From Sophora flavescens (taxonomy: Eukaryota; Streptophyta; Magnoliopsida; Fabales; Fabaceae), in the NCBI GenBank assembly GCA_030762895.1, contig JAUPTC010000019.1, positions 806,001-870,000 of the forward strand: a stretch of 64,000 bases of DNA, written 5' to 3'. The notes below the pieces were generated by a model. That model saw only the letters and a program-made list of their open reading frames with translations, was not told the origin of the DNA and searched no databases. Below are positions 1 to 11,422 of the stretch, one piece after another (the first letter of the stretch is position 1; each line of letters opens with the position of its first letter). The translations under genes were made by a program, and so were the position numbers.

Positions 1-690
1 AGCTCCAAAACACCTCTCTTGGCCAATGATCGAGAACTAGGCATTTGATAATCATTATTAGCCATAGTTTCAATCAAGGCCTTTACTTCATCGGGTATCT
101 TTTGACTCAATGTTCCACCTGCAGCCGCTTCAATCATACTTCGAGATTTTCTGTTGAGACCATTGACAAAGGTTGCAACTTGTTGCCATGTCTCTAACTC
201 ATGATTTGGACAAGCGGTAAGCAAAGATTTGAACCTCTCCCATGCTTCATAAAGTGATTCGCCATCCCTTTGGGCAAAAGCATTGATCTCCGATCTCAAC
301 TTGATCATTCTTGATGGGGGGGAAGAAACGAGATAAGAACTTGCTCACCAAATCATTCCAAGTAGTGATGCTCCCATGAGGATGGGATTGAATCCATGAC
401 TTAGATCTATCCCTCAAAGAGAAAGGGAAGAGCCTTAAACGAATAGCCTCATCGGAAGCTCCATTCAGCTTGATAGTGTCACACAACTCAATAAATGTAC
501 CAATGTGAGAATGAGGGTCTTCACTCTCTAAACCTCCAAATTGATTTTGCTGCACAAGATTGAGAAGTGATGCCTTTATCTCAAAGTTGTTACAAGCCAC
601 TGCAGGTCTAACAATTGGAGTTCCACATCTATCGACTTTAGGGGAAGTATAGTCCCCCATTGTCCTTCTTTGTTCATTGTTGTCAGTCAT
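1..690 (-). pseudogene. Athila-type Ty3/gypsy gag, N-terminal part, frameshifted
   Basis: Minus-strand gag of an LTR retrotransposon, the capsid-type protein that packages element RNA. The frame starts with ATG at 690 and reads MTDNNEQRRTMGDY, then a typical retrotransposon gag core with GTFIELCDTIK, LRLFPFSLRDRSKSW and WNDLVSKFLSRFFPP. After this the frame is lost at a run of seven G (about 316-322). The correct continuation (INAFAQRDGESLYEAWERFK and CPNHELETW) lies in another frame down to base 1, so the gene is broken by a homopolymer indel and also cut by the window edge. Athila/Tat assignment comes from the gag motifs together with the tRNA-Asp-type primer site and the TGATGAG LTR start just upstream. 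Pol lies outside the window. Confidence 0.85.
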
Positions 691-1065
691 GGTGATAATT
701 GCTACTTCAACTTACGATTCTTGCACATTTGGTAACTCAACTTGTGGTTCTTGTACTCTAGAAGATGCTTCTCCTCTGTTCTCTCTTGCTTTGGCTTCCT
801 TTCTATTCTTTCTACAAAGTCTCTCGATCTTAGGGTCGAATTGAAGTTCACCTGGGTCAATTGTACCTCGCATACAAGGAACAAACAGAGTAGAACAACA
901 ACAAATATAGCAAGTACAAGTCAAGCTTCAAGTGGACAATTATGAAACTACAAGAAAAACACAAAAGAAAAAAACATAAAACAGAAAAAAAACAGCAATA
1001 GGAAAGTAAAGAAAAATGTCTAAATTAGGAGTCCCCTTTGGTACTCGTGATATTGGCACATCGAT
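691..1065 (-). other. Untranslated leader of the Athila-type element
   Basis: AT-rich stretch between the primer binding site and gag on the minus strand. Short frames on both strands have no recognisable domain. It is the expected place for the packaging leader. Confidence 0.5.
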
Positions 1066-1082
1066 CCCCGACAACGGCGCCA
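1066..1082 (-). promoter_or_regulatory. Primer binding site, tRNA-Asp type
   Basis: Minus strand reads TGGCGCCGTTGTCGGGG, the sequence used by Athila/Tat elements to bind the 3' end of tRNA-Asp for minus-strand cDNA priming. It sits 6 bases internal to the LTR end, which confirms the minus orientation. Confidence 0.85.
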
Positions 1083-1088
1083 AAAACT

Positions 1089-2367
1089 TGATACAACTTC
1101 GGCAAGTATACCTAGTCGCAAACAAGTAATACGGTGGTGAGACCGGATATCGTTCTCAGGGATCGCGGACAAGTACCACTTCGTAAATCGGACAACTATC
1201 AAGAATAAAATGTTTTTGGTCTTTTAGGTATTTTAACAAACACTTAACAAGCAAACAGAGATGTGGTTAACAATTGGGTAAAATTGTCAGGGTTAGACTA
1301 CACTAATCCTCCCTTGATTGCAATGAAATAGTTACTAATATAAATCCTAATTCAATTATGACAATCAAGCCTTTTGAAATACTCAAACCCTAATGTCTTA
1401 GGTGGAATGATCCTAAAATCCCAAATTAAACCCTAATTTCTTAGGTGGATTAACCTGAGATTTTGCATAAAGAACCAAGACTTATAAGATTGCAAGCACC
1501 CCAAGACCTGTGTCTAGATTCTTGAACTACTTGGCATTTGATTCATGAGCATGCCTTAACATCAATTTTTCAATTGTCTATCAAAGCAACATATCATTCC
1601 ATGGGTGATCAAGCCAAGAAAGCCATTAAGCATAGAATCAAATACTCAAAAAGAATTAAAAACTCGTATTAAAACCAAATCAAGAGACAACCATGTTCAG
1701 AAAAGCAAACATCTAACCCCAACAACAAGGGGTTTAGCTACTCATGATAAATGAAAATACAAAAGAGAAAGAGAGAAGGGATGAAGAAAACTCCATGAAG
1801 AATCCTCCAATCTCCTTCCAGTGAGCAGAGAAAACGTCTCCTTTAGGGTTCCATCTGCCTAGGGTATTTTTCTGATTTCGAGAGTATCCTTTTGTTCTGC
1901 CTAGATTGCCTATTTTTAGATCAGGCACGCGTCACGGCCGTGATGGGTTCTGCCTTGGGCACGCTTTCAATTTTGATTCATCACGGCCGTGATGCTCATC
2001 ACGGCTAGGCCGTGATAGATTCTGCCTAGAAGGGGTCTGGCTCAATTAACGTGTCACGGCCGTGACAGCTTTTGACTTTTGCCTTCTTCCTCTTCCGCTC
2101 TGCTTGATCATGGTCGTGATGGTCATCACGACCAAGCCGTGATGGGCTCTGTTTGGCTCATTTTCTTCACTTTCCAAGCTCTATCTTCATCCAAGCTCCA
2201 TCAGCTGATCCTAAGCATTTTATCTTTAATTTCTGCAAAACAACACCACGAAACCACCTTACCCGTTCCAAGGTAAAAACTAACAAAAATCAAACTAAAG
2301 TGGCCTAAACTATCTGCAAATGTATACAGAAATGCACATGAAATATGAGGTGAAATCACACTCATCA
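1089..2367 (-). repeat. 5' LTR of the Athila-type element
   Basis: The minus strand runs from TGATGAGTGTG at 2367 to GAAGTTGTATCA at 1089, giving TG...CA ends over 1279 bp next to the primer site. At 2368 the sequence changes abruptly to the 3' non-coding part of a Sirevirus (homologous to the stretch starting near 9195), so this element is inserted into Sirevirus DNA. The other LTR lies left of the window, so no target duplication can be tested. A cluster of CG-rich palindromes lies at 1928-2150. Confidence 0.8.
1928..2150. repeat. Cluster of TCACGGCCGTGA palindromes in the Athila LTR
   Basis: The 12-base perfect palindrome TCACGGCCGTGA occurs three times (near 1931, 1980 and 2045). Two longer imperfect palindromes of the same type surround ATGCTCATC and ATGGTCATC spacers. 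They stand out as GC-rich against AT-rich LTR DNA. Confidence 0.75.
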
Positions 2368-2891
2368 AGAGGTTGTGGAAGCATAAAGTTTTTCTCAGAG
2401 GGAAAGGATTACTCTTAAAGGAATTTTGAATATCAAATGTTTTAAACAAAAAAAAAAAACTTTTGACATGAAATGTCATTATGATAAAACGGCGTTGGTA
2501 ACTTGGAACCATAAAAAGTCTTGATAGGATTGATGGAAGTACCGACTCAGCAAAGATAATAAAGGATAAATTTGTCTTGTGGCAAAGTAAATGCATTTAT
2601 TAACACAAAAAATGAATATCTTTAATCATATGCAGATGTGAGCTCGTCTGAAACTATTCAAAGGACTCGATAACCAGTATCAGTGGACGCGTCATATGGA
2701 CGTGCAATACATTATGCAATAGACACACAACTTCAAATATGTATTAGATGAGCATAGGTAATAGACGCAAGATTAGCAAACCAAATTTTTCTCGAGGCTG
2801 GACGCCTGAATTAATCCACACATATCATATTAAGATGCTTCCTAATAAAGATAAATATGTCCTCTGCAAGAGGTTTAGTAAAGATATCTGC

Positions 2892-3551
2892 CTATTGATG
2901 GTCAGTATCTACAAATTGAATATCAATCACACCTTTTTGCACATAATCCCTAATAAAATGATGTTTAATCTCTATGTGCTTAGCTTTAGAATGCAAAATT
3001 GGATTCTTAGATAGATTTATTGCAACAGTAGTATCACACATAAGCGGAATACTACTTACAAATACATTGTAGTCCTCCAATTGATGTTTGATCCATAGAA
3101 GTTGTGAGCAGCAACTTGCAGCTGATATATACTCAGCTTCAGCAGTTGATAAAGCAATGGTACTTTGTCTTTTGCTTGACCATGAGACAAGATTAGCTCC
3201 AATGAAGTGACATCCTCCACTAGTGCTTTTTCTTTCTATTCTATCTCCAGCATCACAGAAACCAACTAATCTGTAATCTTCATTTTTCTTAAAGCATAAA
3301 CCAAGATTAGTAGTACCTTTTAAATATCTAAAAATTCTCTTAGCTGCTGATAAGTGAGATTCTCTAGGATCAGATTGAAATCGAGCACATACACATACAC
3401 TGAACATAATATCAGGCCTAGACGCAGTAAGATTTAAGAAAGATCCTATCATACCTCTGTATACCTTTTGGTCTACCTTTTTCTCTTTATCATCTTTGTT
3501 CAGTATGGAAGTGGGGTGCATAGGAGTATTCATTGGTTTACAATCATCCAT
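2892..3551 (-). pseudogene. Ty1/copia RNase H domain, copy 1
   Basis: C-terminal part of the pol polyprotein, which degrades the RNA strand during reverse transcription. Visible are the RT-to-RNase H connection (DDCKPMNTPMHP, YRGMIGSFLNLTASRPDI, AAKRIFRYLKGTTNLGL) and the RNase H core with STSGGCHFIGANLVSWSSK and STAEAEYISAASC. The frame ends at an amber codon after DTDHQ, but the usual tail ADIFTKPLAED follows in the same frame. The stop therefore lies inside the gene, and copy 2 has the identical amber. A separate in-frame TAA splits this domain from the RT part in this copy only. Confidence 0.9.
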
Positions 3552-3575
3552 CTTAAACTTCTTCAGACGTTCTTT

Positions 3576-4331
3576 TTAATACTTAGTTTGGTGGATGAGC
3601 ACCTCGTCGATGGTTTGTTTTACTTGAAGTCCAAGGAAGAATTGGAGTTCTCCCATCATGCTCTTTTCAAACTCTTTCTGCATTAACTTAGAGAATTCTT
3701 TGCATAGAGACTCATTAGTACTACCACAAATAATATCATCAACATATATCTGTACAATTATGAAATTAGAATTAATGGATTTTCTAAATAAGGTTGTGTC
3801 AACCTTTCCTCTATTGAATCCATTTTCCATAAGAAAGGAACTTAGTCTGTCATACCAAGCTCTAGGAGCTTGCTTAAGACCGTACAAAGCTTTCTTAAGC
3901 TTATATACATGTTCAGAATGAGTTTCACACTCAAAACCCGGAGGTTGCATAACATAGACTTCTTCATTAATAAAGCCATTTAGAAAAGCACTCTTAACAT
4001 CCATCTGAAAAAGCATAATACTATGATGTGCAGCGAATGAAGGTAGAATTCTAATAGCTTCTAATCTAGCAACAGGTGCAAAGGTGTCAGTATAATCTAT
4101 ACCATCTTCTTGAGAGAAACCTTGAGCAACAAGTCTTGCTTTGTTTCTTATTACCTTACCGTTTTCATCAAGTTTGTTTCTGTAAACCCACTTTGTTCCA
4201 ATCGCTGATTTGTATTTGGGTAGTGGAACCTGAGTCCAAACATCACTTCTTTCAAATTGATTGAGTTCTTCTTGCATAGCTAGAATCCAAACATCATCTA
4301 GTAGAGCCTCGTCTACTGTCTTTGGTTCCAA
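3576..4331 (-). pseudogene. Ty1/copia reverse transcriptase, copy 1
   Basis: RNA-dependent DNA polymerase domain (RVT_2). Conserved blocks seen in order are GTKWVYRNKLDENG, ARLVAQGFSQEDGIDY, TFAPVARLEAIRI, FQMDVKSAFLNG, KKALYGLKQAPRAWYDRL and the catalytic YVDDIICGST. The domain itself is intact over about 250 residues. It ends at a TAA that replaces a lysine codon present in copy 2 (TKYKKE). The initial methionine is only the first ATG of an internal segment; in a live element this is part of one gag-pol polyprotein. Confidence 0.92.
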
Positions 4332-4381
4332 CTCAGAGACTAGGGCAGAATTGTCTTGTTCTTTGAAGGTTGATCTGGTTA

Positions 4382-4681
4382 TTAGCTTATCATTGGGGTT
4401 TCCAATGATATGATCTTGTGGATGATAATTCTTGAAGTACCAAGATTTTGAACTTTATCATGTTGATAAGTGGAAGTATCTGGTTGTTGAGTGGAGTCAT
4501 CTTCTTGATCATCAACTTTTATCTCAGGTGAGTCTCCTAGAATGCTTAGATCAAGATCTGCAAAAGCTTCATCTAGCTCTGATAATTTCTTATCAGGCTG
4601 TATGTCATCAAACTTGACCTGAATACTTTCCTCTTCTGTCAGTCCAAGAATTATAAACTCTAAAGCCTTTAGATGTTTCAT
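4382..4681 (-). pseudogene. Pol linker between integrase and reverse transcriptase, copy 1
   Basis: About 99 codons of acidic, low-complexity sequence (KVDDQEDDSTQQPDTS) with no catalytic motif. It sits where Ty1/copia polyproteins carry a variable hinge. It is in a different frame from the integrase core because of an indel. Confidence 0.65.
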
Positions 4682-5522
4682 AATATCCTAATAGTATTCC
4701 ACTATTTGTTTTAGCATCAAACTTACCAAGTTGATCTTTAGTATTCAGTATAAAGCATTTAGAACCAAAGGGGTGAAAATAAGATATGTTGGGATTTCTT
4801 CCTTTCCATAGTTCATAAGGAGTCTTATTCAGGATAGGTCTGATGTATATTCTGTTCTGAATGTAACAGGCGGTATTAACAGCTTCAGCCCGGAAGTGTC
4901 TAGGGACAGAGTTATCATTGAGCATAGTCCTAACCATCTCTTGAAGAGATCTGTTCTTTCTCTCTACCACACCATTTTGCGGTGGTGTTCTAGGTATTGA
5001 GAAGTTGTGAAGGATACCACTTTCTTCACAGAACATATAAAATAGCTCATTTTCAAACTCTCCCCGATGGTCACTTCTGATTGAAGTGATACGCATGCCT
5101 TTTTCATTCTATACACGTTTACAAAATACAGAAAAGACCTTAAAAGACTCATCCTTGTGAGTTAGGAACATAACCCATGTCCATTTACTGTAATCGTCTA
5201 CTATGACAAGACCATATTTCTTACCACTGACAGAGGCAGTCCTTGTTGGACCAAAAAGATCAAGATGTAGCAACTCTAGTGGTCTATTGGTACTAACAAC
5301 ATTCTTAGATTCAAAAGAACCTTTGACTTGTTTTCCCTTTTGACATGCATCACAGAGAGCATCAGATTTGAACTTAAGGTTCGGTAGTCCTCTCACGAGG
5401 TTATGCTTGTTTATCTTTAAAATTAATTTCAAGTTTGCATGACCTAGCCTTTTGTGCCAAATCCATCGCTCATCTTCAATGGACACTAGACATGAGACAC
5501 TTTGATTTGAGAGGTCCTCCAA
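4608..5522 (-). pseudogene. Ty1/copia integrase, copy 1
   Basis: The zinc-binding pre-integrase part (WHKRLGHANL, CDACQKGKQVKGSF) is followed by the catalytic core. The first Asp is in HLDLFGPTR, then VDDYSKWTWVMF, the second Asp in RSDHRGEFEN and the Glu in PQNGVVERKNRS, giving the D,D,E triad. An in-frame TAG near 5109 splits the core; copy 2 has a glutamine there. A second frame break near 4680 separates it from the acidic linker at 4382-4681 that leads to the reverse transcriptase. It catalyses cDNA insertion in live relatives. Confidence 0.9.
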
Positions 5523-6396
5523 GTCAATCTTGTATAGATTGTTTTGCCTTTTTGCAGGAAAAGAAGTGATCCATCATCTTTCTTGACAGTACACATGTTC
5601 TTATCAAAAGACACTTCATATCCACTGTCACATAATTGACTTATGCTCAGTAGATTGTGCTTCAAGCCATTTACTAAAAGAACATTATCAATGGAGGGAA
5701 AAGGATGTTTAAAATTTTACCTATACCAATGATTTTCCCTTTCTGATTTCCTCAAATGTGACACAGCCACCATCTTTTGGCTTAAGGTTTTGGGACATAG
5801 ACCTTTCTCCTGTCATGTGTCGTGAGCAGCCACTGTCCAAGTACCAAGACATCTGTTTTCTTCCCGTTGTTAAGCAAATCTGCAACATGTATTATCTTAT
5901 CTTTAGGTACCCAAACTGACTTGGATCCTTTCTTGTTAGCTGTCACTGGACGAGTATGCTTAGCATATTTATTGTGTATGCATCTAGATGTAATATGCCC
6001 ACCTTTTGCACACACTTTACAAAAGGTGTTGGACGAGCTAGACTTAGCTTTGGTATATTTATTTGGAACTTTTGAAGCTATATGCTGTTTAAGTGGTTTT
6101 GACTTTTTGTGAGATGCGTCTTGCTTCTCTTTGTCATAACCAAGACCAGATTTATCATAAGGTGACCTAGAATACCTTAAAATGAGACTATGCTTATCTG
6201 AGCCACCTACAAGCTTTGACAGAGAATAAGTTAGATATGTTATATCTTTCTTTAGTTTTTCAACTTCACAAGAGACATCAGGTTCACACACCACTTTGTC
6301 AGCTAGACTGACATTCACTGATTTTAGCATGTCGTTTTCATTTTTGAGGTTTTGAGATTTTAGATGTAATATGCCCACCTTTTCCACACACTTCAC
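5523..6396 (-). pseudogene. Sirevirus gag C-terminus (zinc knuckle) and protease, copy 1
   Basis: The segment 6396-5782 holds a CCHC knuckle (CKVCAKGGHITSRC), a basic tail and HVADLLNNGKK. The aspartic protease active-site segment WYLDSGCSRHMTG follows at about 5800-5850, but in another frame. A one-base shift at the gag/protease boundary, inside or near GGGAAGAAAACAG, is present at the same place in copy 2. The rest of the protease and the pre-integrase part extend to about 5523 in broken frames. The gag N-terminus is missing; the frame enters from rearranged DNA at about 6358-6397. Confidence 0.8.
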
Positions 6397-6397
6397 T

Positions 6398-9129
6398 GAT
6401 GGACATCCTCCTTGATCTTCTCACATAGCTTTTAAACCTTCTCATCAACTAACTTGACAACCCATTCATCAACTAGTTTACCAAGAACTTCTTCAATATT
6501 AAATGGCAGAGTCTATTGCCTTGAGCTTTCTGCAGACTCTTGAAAAGTGCTCAGTGTTCTTGAATGGTCTTCAGGGTGCATTACAACAAGAGCTAAAGGT
6601 TGAGAAGACTGTCTTTCTGATGAACTCTATTGATGAAAGGATTAAGCAGTATCATCTAAACTATCAGCAATGACAATTTGACCATGTTCTTCAGCAACAG
6701 GTTCATCCGTGATAGACTTTGGAGTAGGTCGGGGTTTCTTTAATATATCCTTTGCCCATCTAATAGGGTAGATAAATTACACATTTCTACTGTTTATTGG
6801 AAGTCCCCAGAGGTCTTTATAGATCATATATCTAAAGTGTGAGAGACCAGAGGAAGATGCCTCTCTGGTGCAGTGGATAATATGAGACTTCCATAATTCA
6901 GCAGCTCTATGCTCATCGATCAACTCAATGGATTTAGTGTGCAAAAGGAAATCCATCATTAAGTAGTCAAAGGTTTCTTTGTCCAGATCAAGCAATGCTG
7001 ACTCAGCTTCAGGCATCACTCCCTTGACTCTTCTGTTCTTCAAGTCCTTGTCCTTATTAAGATCTAGCATTGGCAATCTTGGACAGATCTTGTAGGGCTT
7101 GATTCCAATTTTGGTTGGATCATTATGCCTCAGCCAAGATGGAGGGACAAAATGTGTGGCTCTATCAGCTCTGAGTTGACTAGATTCCCACTTCAGCATA
7201 TCATAGTATAACCGATCTAGAAAGAAGTCAGGAGCCCTCCCATAGATTCTGGGATGCTCAAAAAACGTTCATTTAGCGTCCCTTGGCATGATCATGGGGA
7301 CATGCTTAGAAGATCTTGCTCTTTTCTCAAGAATAGTAGGAAGATTTTTCCTTTTGGGGTCGGTCTCCCAGACGGGTATGATATGTCTCTCAACTCCATC
7401 AGTGAGTGGTATTAAAGGAGGAGTTTTGTCAAGATTGGGGTAGATTTTTATGTGTGTGTGTGGGGGGGATTTGGTTAAAGGTAGGTGAGTGACTAATGGC
7501 CCTAAATTATTGTGCATTTGAGAAAGCAATTTCTTGATTAATTTACACTCAGGATGAGGTAGGTAAAGGGGTTCAACAGATGGGCTAACTTCTTCCTCAT
7601 ACTCAGGTAGAGGATACCATCTGACTGGAATGTGTTCTGGTTCAGGTTGGTGAGAATGGAACAAAATTTTCCATTCCCTTTTAACCTTGGTCCAAACCTC
7701 AGATTTGCCATTGTAAAGGACAGAAGTTGGGGTGAAGGGAGGAAATAAGGTTCTCAGGGGTTTGGGGAAAGGTGCAACGGGGGAAATGTCTTCATCTGGT
7801 TGATTTAACCAGGGATCATCGGCATGGATAATAGGTTGAAATTGTGAAGTGGTTATTTGTGTTGGTTGGGGTGAAAGGGGGTGTGGGAATATACACGTCA
7901 TCTGGAGTCGAGACAGGCACATCATCTATCCTAGTTTCTAAACAAGACACTAGGGCATCTATTGCTATTTGAATAGGATCATTAGCAGAGATGGTTACCT
8001 TAGGAGTCTTAGTTGACCTAGTTTTTCTTGCTGGTTGCCTCCTTGGTTTAGTTGGAATAGGCACAACGACCTCAGCAACAACAACAAAGGTTTTCTGCTT
8101 CTTTAGAATTGAACTGATAGGAATGCTATCCTCATCAGCTTCCTCATATTCATTGTGAGAGAGGATAATTCTTCTTTACTTCTTTGCAGCAGGGGCATCA
8201 GAATGCTCCCTGATAACAATCCCACTAGCTGAACTCTATGGGGCAGGCTTCCTTGTAGCAGTTGTCGTTTGCCTAGTTATCTTTTTAATTCCTAAGACTT
8301 CTGCATTGTTTTGTTCCACCATCTCTTCTTTAGCCTTCATTAATTCCTCAGTCTTGGCCATTGCAGTAGCAGCATAGGTACCGAGGTTCATGTTGGCTAT
8401 ATTCATTTTTCCAAAGTCTGCAACAGTCATTGGTTATTCAGTCAATAACCAATCTTACTCCTCAGGAGTCTTAGCAGCAAGAAGCTCATGTATTCCTTGA
8501 TCCTTGAAAATCTTGGACAGAAGATGGCAGAAATGAAGTGCAGAGAGTCTTTTCTTATTCATCACAGCGTCTCTGAATCTTCCATACAGGATTCTTGGAA
8601 GACTGATTCTTGTTTCTGTGAGAAGATGGCATAGACATAATTTGTGCAAAGATGAGAGGTTGTTCTTGGATCCAACCTTGTGAAGAACCACCTTGTTGAG
8701 AAGCTGATGAAGGATGCGAACGATGTCCTTCATTTCAACAGCCTTCCAAGAGTGAGTTTTGACTGTATCTTCCTTCATGAGACAGACTTCTATAGTCTCA
8801 GAGCCACCCAAGTTTTCTTCCCACAACTCACTGAAAACTAGACCTTCCTGAGCACAGAAGATTGCATCAGCAATAGTCTTCTCCGAGAATGTAATCTTCT
8901 TTTTTAACACCGTTGAGTAGAAATCAGTTTCAGCCAGTTGGACGTTTCTCCAGAAATCCCTGATTAGGTTGGGAAAGATAGAGACCTTCTCCGTGAAGAG
9001 TCCTCCCCACCCAGCTGCATTGACATATTTGCTTATGTCAAGATTGTAGTCTTGCAGCACACCAAGGTTAAAACGATGCTCTATAGCCAAGTTAAGTTTG
9101 TCCACATTGAAGGTTGAAGAAGAAGCCAT
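6398..9129 (-). pseudogene. Sirevirus envelope-like gene, interrupted by stops and frameshifts
   Basis: Downstream of copy 2 pol on the minus strand. The N-terminal part (9129-8455) begins MASSSTFNVDK and resembles the envelope-like 'putative plant transposon protein' of legume SIRE-type elements (ADAIFCAQEGLVFSELW, LCLCHLLTETRISLPRILYG). The same frame continues after a TAA to 8236 (MNIANMNLGTYAATAMAKTE). Next come a proline-rich middle (8064-7269, two frames), a C-terminal part (7199-6777) and a decayed end with DEWVVKLVDEK near 6430-6480. At least three in-frame stops and one frameshift make it inactive. No function of such proteins has been demonstrated to my knowledge. No clear signal peptide or transmembrane helix was seen. 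Confidence 0.75.
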
Positions 9130-9713
9130 TTTAGGTGATCAAAGAGCTTAGGCTTTGAAAGCAGAGAGAGGTAAAGAGAGAGATAGCTCGAAAGGTTTTG
9201 GAAGCATAAAGTTTTTCTCAGAGGGAAATGATTACTTTTAAAGGAATTTTGAATATCAAAGGTTTTAAACAAAAAAAAAACTTTTGACATGACATGTCAT
9301 TATGATAAAACGGCATTGGTAACTTGGAACCATAAAAAGGTCTTGATAGGATTGATGGAAGTACTAACTCAGCAAAGAGAATAAAGGATAAATTTGTCTT
9401 GTGACAAAATAAATGCATTTATTAACACAAAAAATGAATATCTTTAATCATAGGCAAATGTGAGCTCGTCTAAAACTATTCAAAGGACTCGATAACCAAG
9501 ATTATCGGTGGGCCGCGTCATATGGACGTGCAATACATTATGCAATAGACGCACAACTTAAAATATGTATTAGATGAGCATAGGTAATAGACGCAGGATT
9601 AGCAAAACAAATTTTTCTCTAGGTTGGACGCCTGTATTAATCCACACATATCATATTAAGATGCTTCCTAATAAAGATATGTCCTCTGCAAGAGGTTTAG
9701 TAAAGATATCTGC
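9130..9713 (-). other. 3' end of Sirevirus pol and pol-env spacer, copy 2
   Basis: Nearly identical to 2372-2891. The last pol codons (ADIFTKPLAED) lie just after the amber at 9714 and are followed by non-coding DNA with an A-tract and a GAGCTCGTCT motif also found in the LTR. Confidence 0.65.
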
Positions 9714-10499
9714 CTATTGATGGTCAGTATCTACAAATTGAATATCAATCACACCATTTTGCACATAATCCCTAATAAAATGATGTTTAATCTCTATGTG
9801 CTTAGCTCTAGAATGCAAAATTGGATTCTTAGATAGATTTATTGCAGCAGTATTATCACACATAAGCGGAATACTACTTACAAATACATTGTAGTCCTCC
9901 AATTGATGTTTGATCTAGAGAAGTTGTGAGTATACTCAGCTTCAGCAGTTGATAAAGCAATGGTACTTTGTCTTTTGCTTGACCATGAGACAAGACCATG
10001 AGACAATATTAGCTCCAATGAAGTGACATCCTCCACTAGCGCTTTTTCTTTCAATGCTATCTCCAGCATCACAGAAACCAACTAATCTGTAATCTTCATT
10101 TTTCTTAAAGCATAAACCAAGATTAGTAGTACCTTTTAAATATCTAAAAATTCTCTTAACTACTGATAAGTGAGATTCTCTAGGATCAAATTGAAATCAA
10201 GCACATAAACATACACTGAACATAATATTAGGCCTAGACGCAGTAAGATATAAGAGCGATCCTATCATACCTCTGTATACCTTTTGGTCTACCTTTTTCT
10301 CTTTATCATCTTTGTTTAGTACGGTAGTGGGGTGCATAGGAGTATTCATTGGTTTACAATCATCCATCTTAAACTTCTTCAGACATTCTTTTTTATACTT
10401 AGTTTGGTGGATGAGCACCTCGTCCATGGTTTGTTTTACTTGAAGTCTAGGGAAGAATTTGAGTTCTCCCATCATGCTCATTTCAAACTCTTTTTGCAT
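9714..10499 (-). pseudogene. Ty1/copia RNase H region, copy 2
   Basis: Same domain as in copy 1, in three pieces: 10499-10197 (GELKFFPRLQVKQTMDEV, DDCKPMNTPMHP), 10081-9878 (LVSWSSKRQSTIALSTAEAEY) and 9902-9714. An 18-bp duplication (ACCATGAGACAAG repeated near 9985-10010) and a deletion after STAEAEY break the frame. It shares the terminal amber with copy 1. Confidence 0.85.
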
Positions 10500-10597
10500 T
10501 AACTTAGAGAATTCTTTGCATAGAGACTCATTAGTACTACCAAAAATAATATCATCAACATATTTTTGTACAATTATGAAATTAGACTTAATGGATT

Positions 10598-11146
10598 TTA
10601 TAAATTAGGTTGTGTCAACCTTTCCTCTATTGAATTCATTTTCCATAAGAGAGGAACGTAGTCTGTCATACCAAGCTCTAGGAGCTTGCTTAAGACCGTA
10701 CAAAGCTTTCTTAAGCTTATATACATGTTCAGAATGAGTTTCACACTCAAAACCCGGAGGGTGCATACATAGACTTCTTTATTAATAAAGCCATTTAGAA
10801 AAGCACTCTTAACATCCATCTGAAAAAGCATATTACTATGATGTGCAGCGAATGAAAGTAGAATTCTAATAGCTTCTAATCTAGCAACGGGTGCAAAGGT
10901 TTCAGTATAATCTACACCTTCTTCTTGAGAGAAACCTTGAGCAACAAGTCTTACTTTATTTCTTATTACCTTACCGTTTTCATCAAGTTTGTTTCTGTAA
11001 ACCCACTTTGTTCCAATCACTGATTTGTCTTTGGGCAGTGGAACCAGAGTCCATACATGACTTTTGTCAAACTGATTGAGTTCTTCTTGCATAGCTAGAA
11101 TCCAAACATCAACTAGTAGAGCCTCGTCTACTGTCTTTGGTTCCAA
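10598..11146 (-). pseudogene. Ty1/copia reverse transcriptase, copy 2
   Basis: Motifs GTKWVYRNKLDENG, FSQEEGVDYTETFAPVARLEAIRI and FQMDVKSAFLNG are intact. A small deletion after EVYV then shifts the frame, so the ALYGLKQAPRAW block is out of frame and the frame stops before the YVDD box. The YVDD region itself (near 10540-10570) is also altered. Inactive. Confidence 0.88.
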
Positions 11147-11422
11147 CTCAGAGACTAGTGCAGAATTGTCTTGTTCTTTGAAGGTTGATCTGGTTCTTAG
11201 CTTGTCATTGGGGTTTCCAATGATCTGATCTTGTGGATGATAATTCTTGAAGTACCAAGATTTTGAACTTTATCTTGTTGGGAAGTGGAAGTATCTGGTT
11301 GTTGAGTGGAGTCATCTTCTTGATCATCAACTTTTATCTCAGGTGAGTCTCCTAGAATGCTTAGATTAAGATCTGCAAAAGCTTCATCTAGCTCTGATAA
11401 TTTCTTATCAGGCTGTTTGTCA

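Larger units (their letters stand above)
2372..6397 (-). mobile_element. Sirevirus (Ty1/copia) pol segment, copy 1, truncated at both ends
   Basis: Nearly identical at the DNA level to about 9195-13165, but lacks the first two thirds of gag and any 5' LTR. On the left it is cut by the Athila LTR. On the right, near 6358-6397, gag sequence stops and a short duplicate of the zinc-knuckle coding segment joins directly to the end of the env-like region of copy 2. The order on the minus strand is gag C-terminus, protease, integrase, reverse transcriptase, RNase H. It carries several private stops (K to stop near 3575, Q to stop near 5109) in addition to lesions shared with copy 2. Confidence 0.8.

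Noticed and set aside
2880..2910. Programmed read-through of the amber at the end of Sirevirus pol, as proposed for SIRE1
   Set aside because: The stop lies before the conserved ADIFTKPLAED tail, not at the pol-env border, and the CAA TAG GCA context does not match the CARYYA type. A Trp-to-stop mutation fits better.
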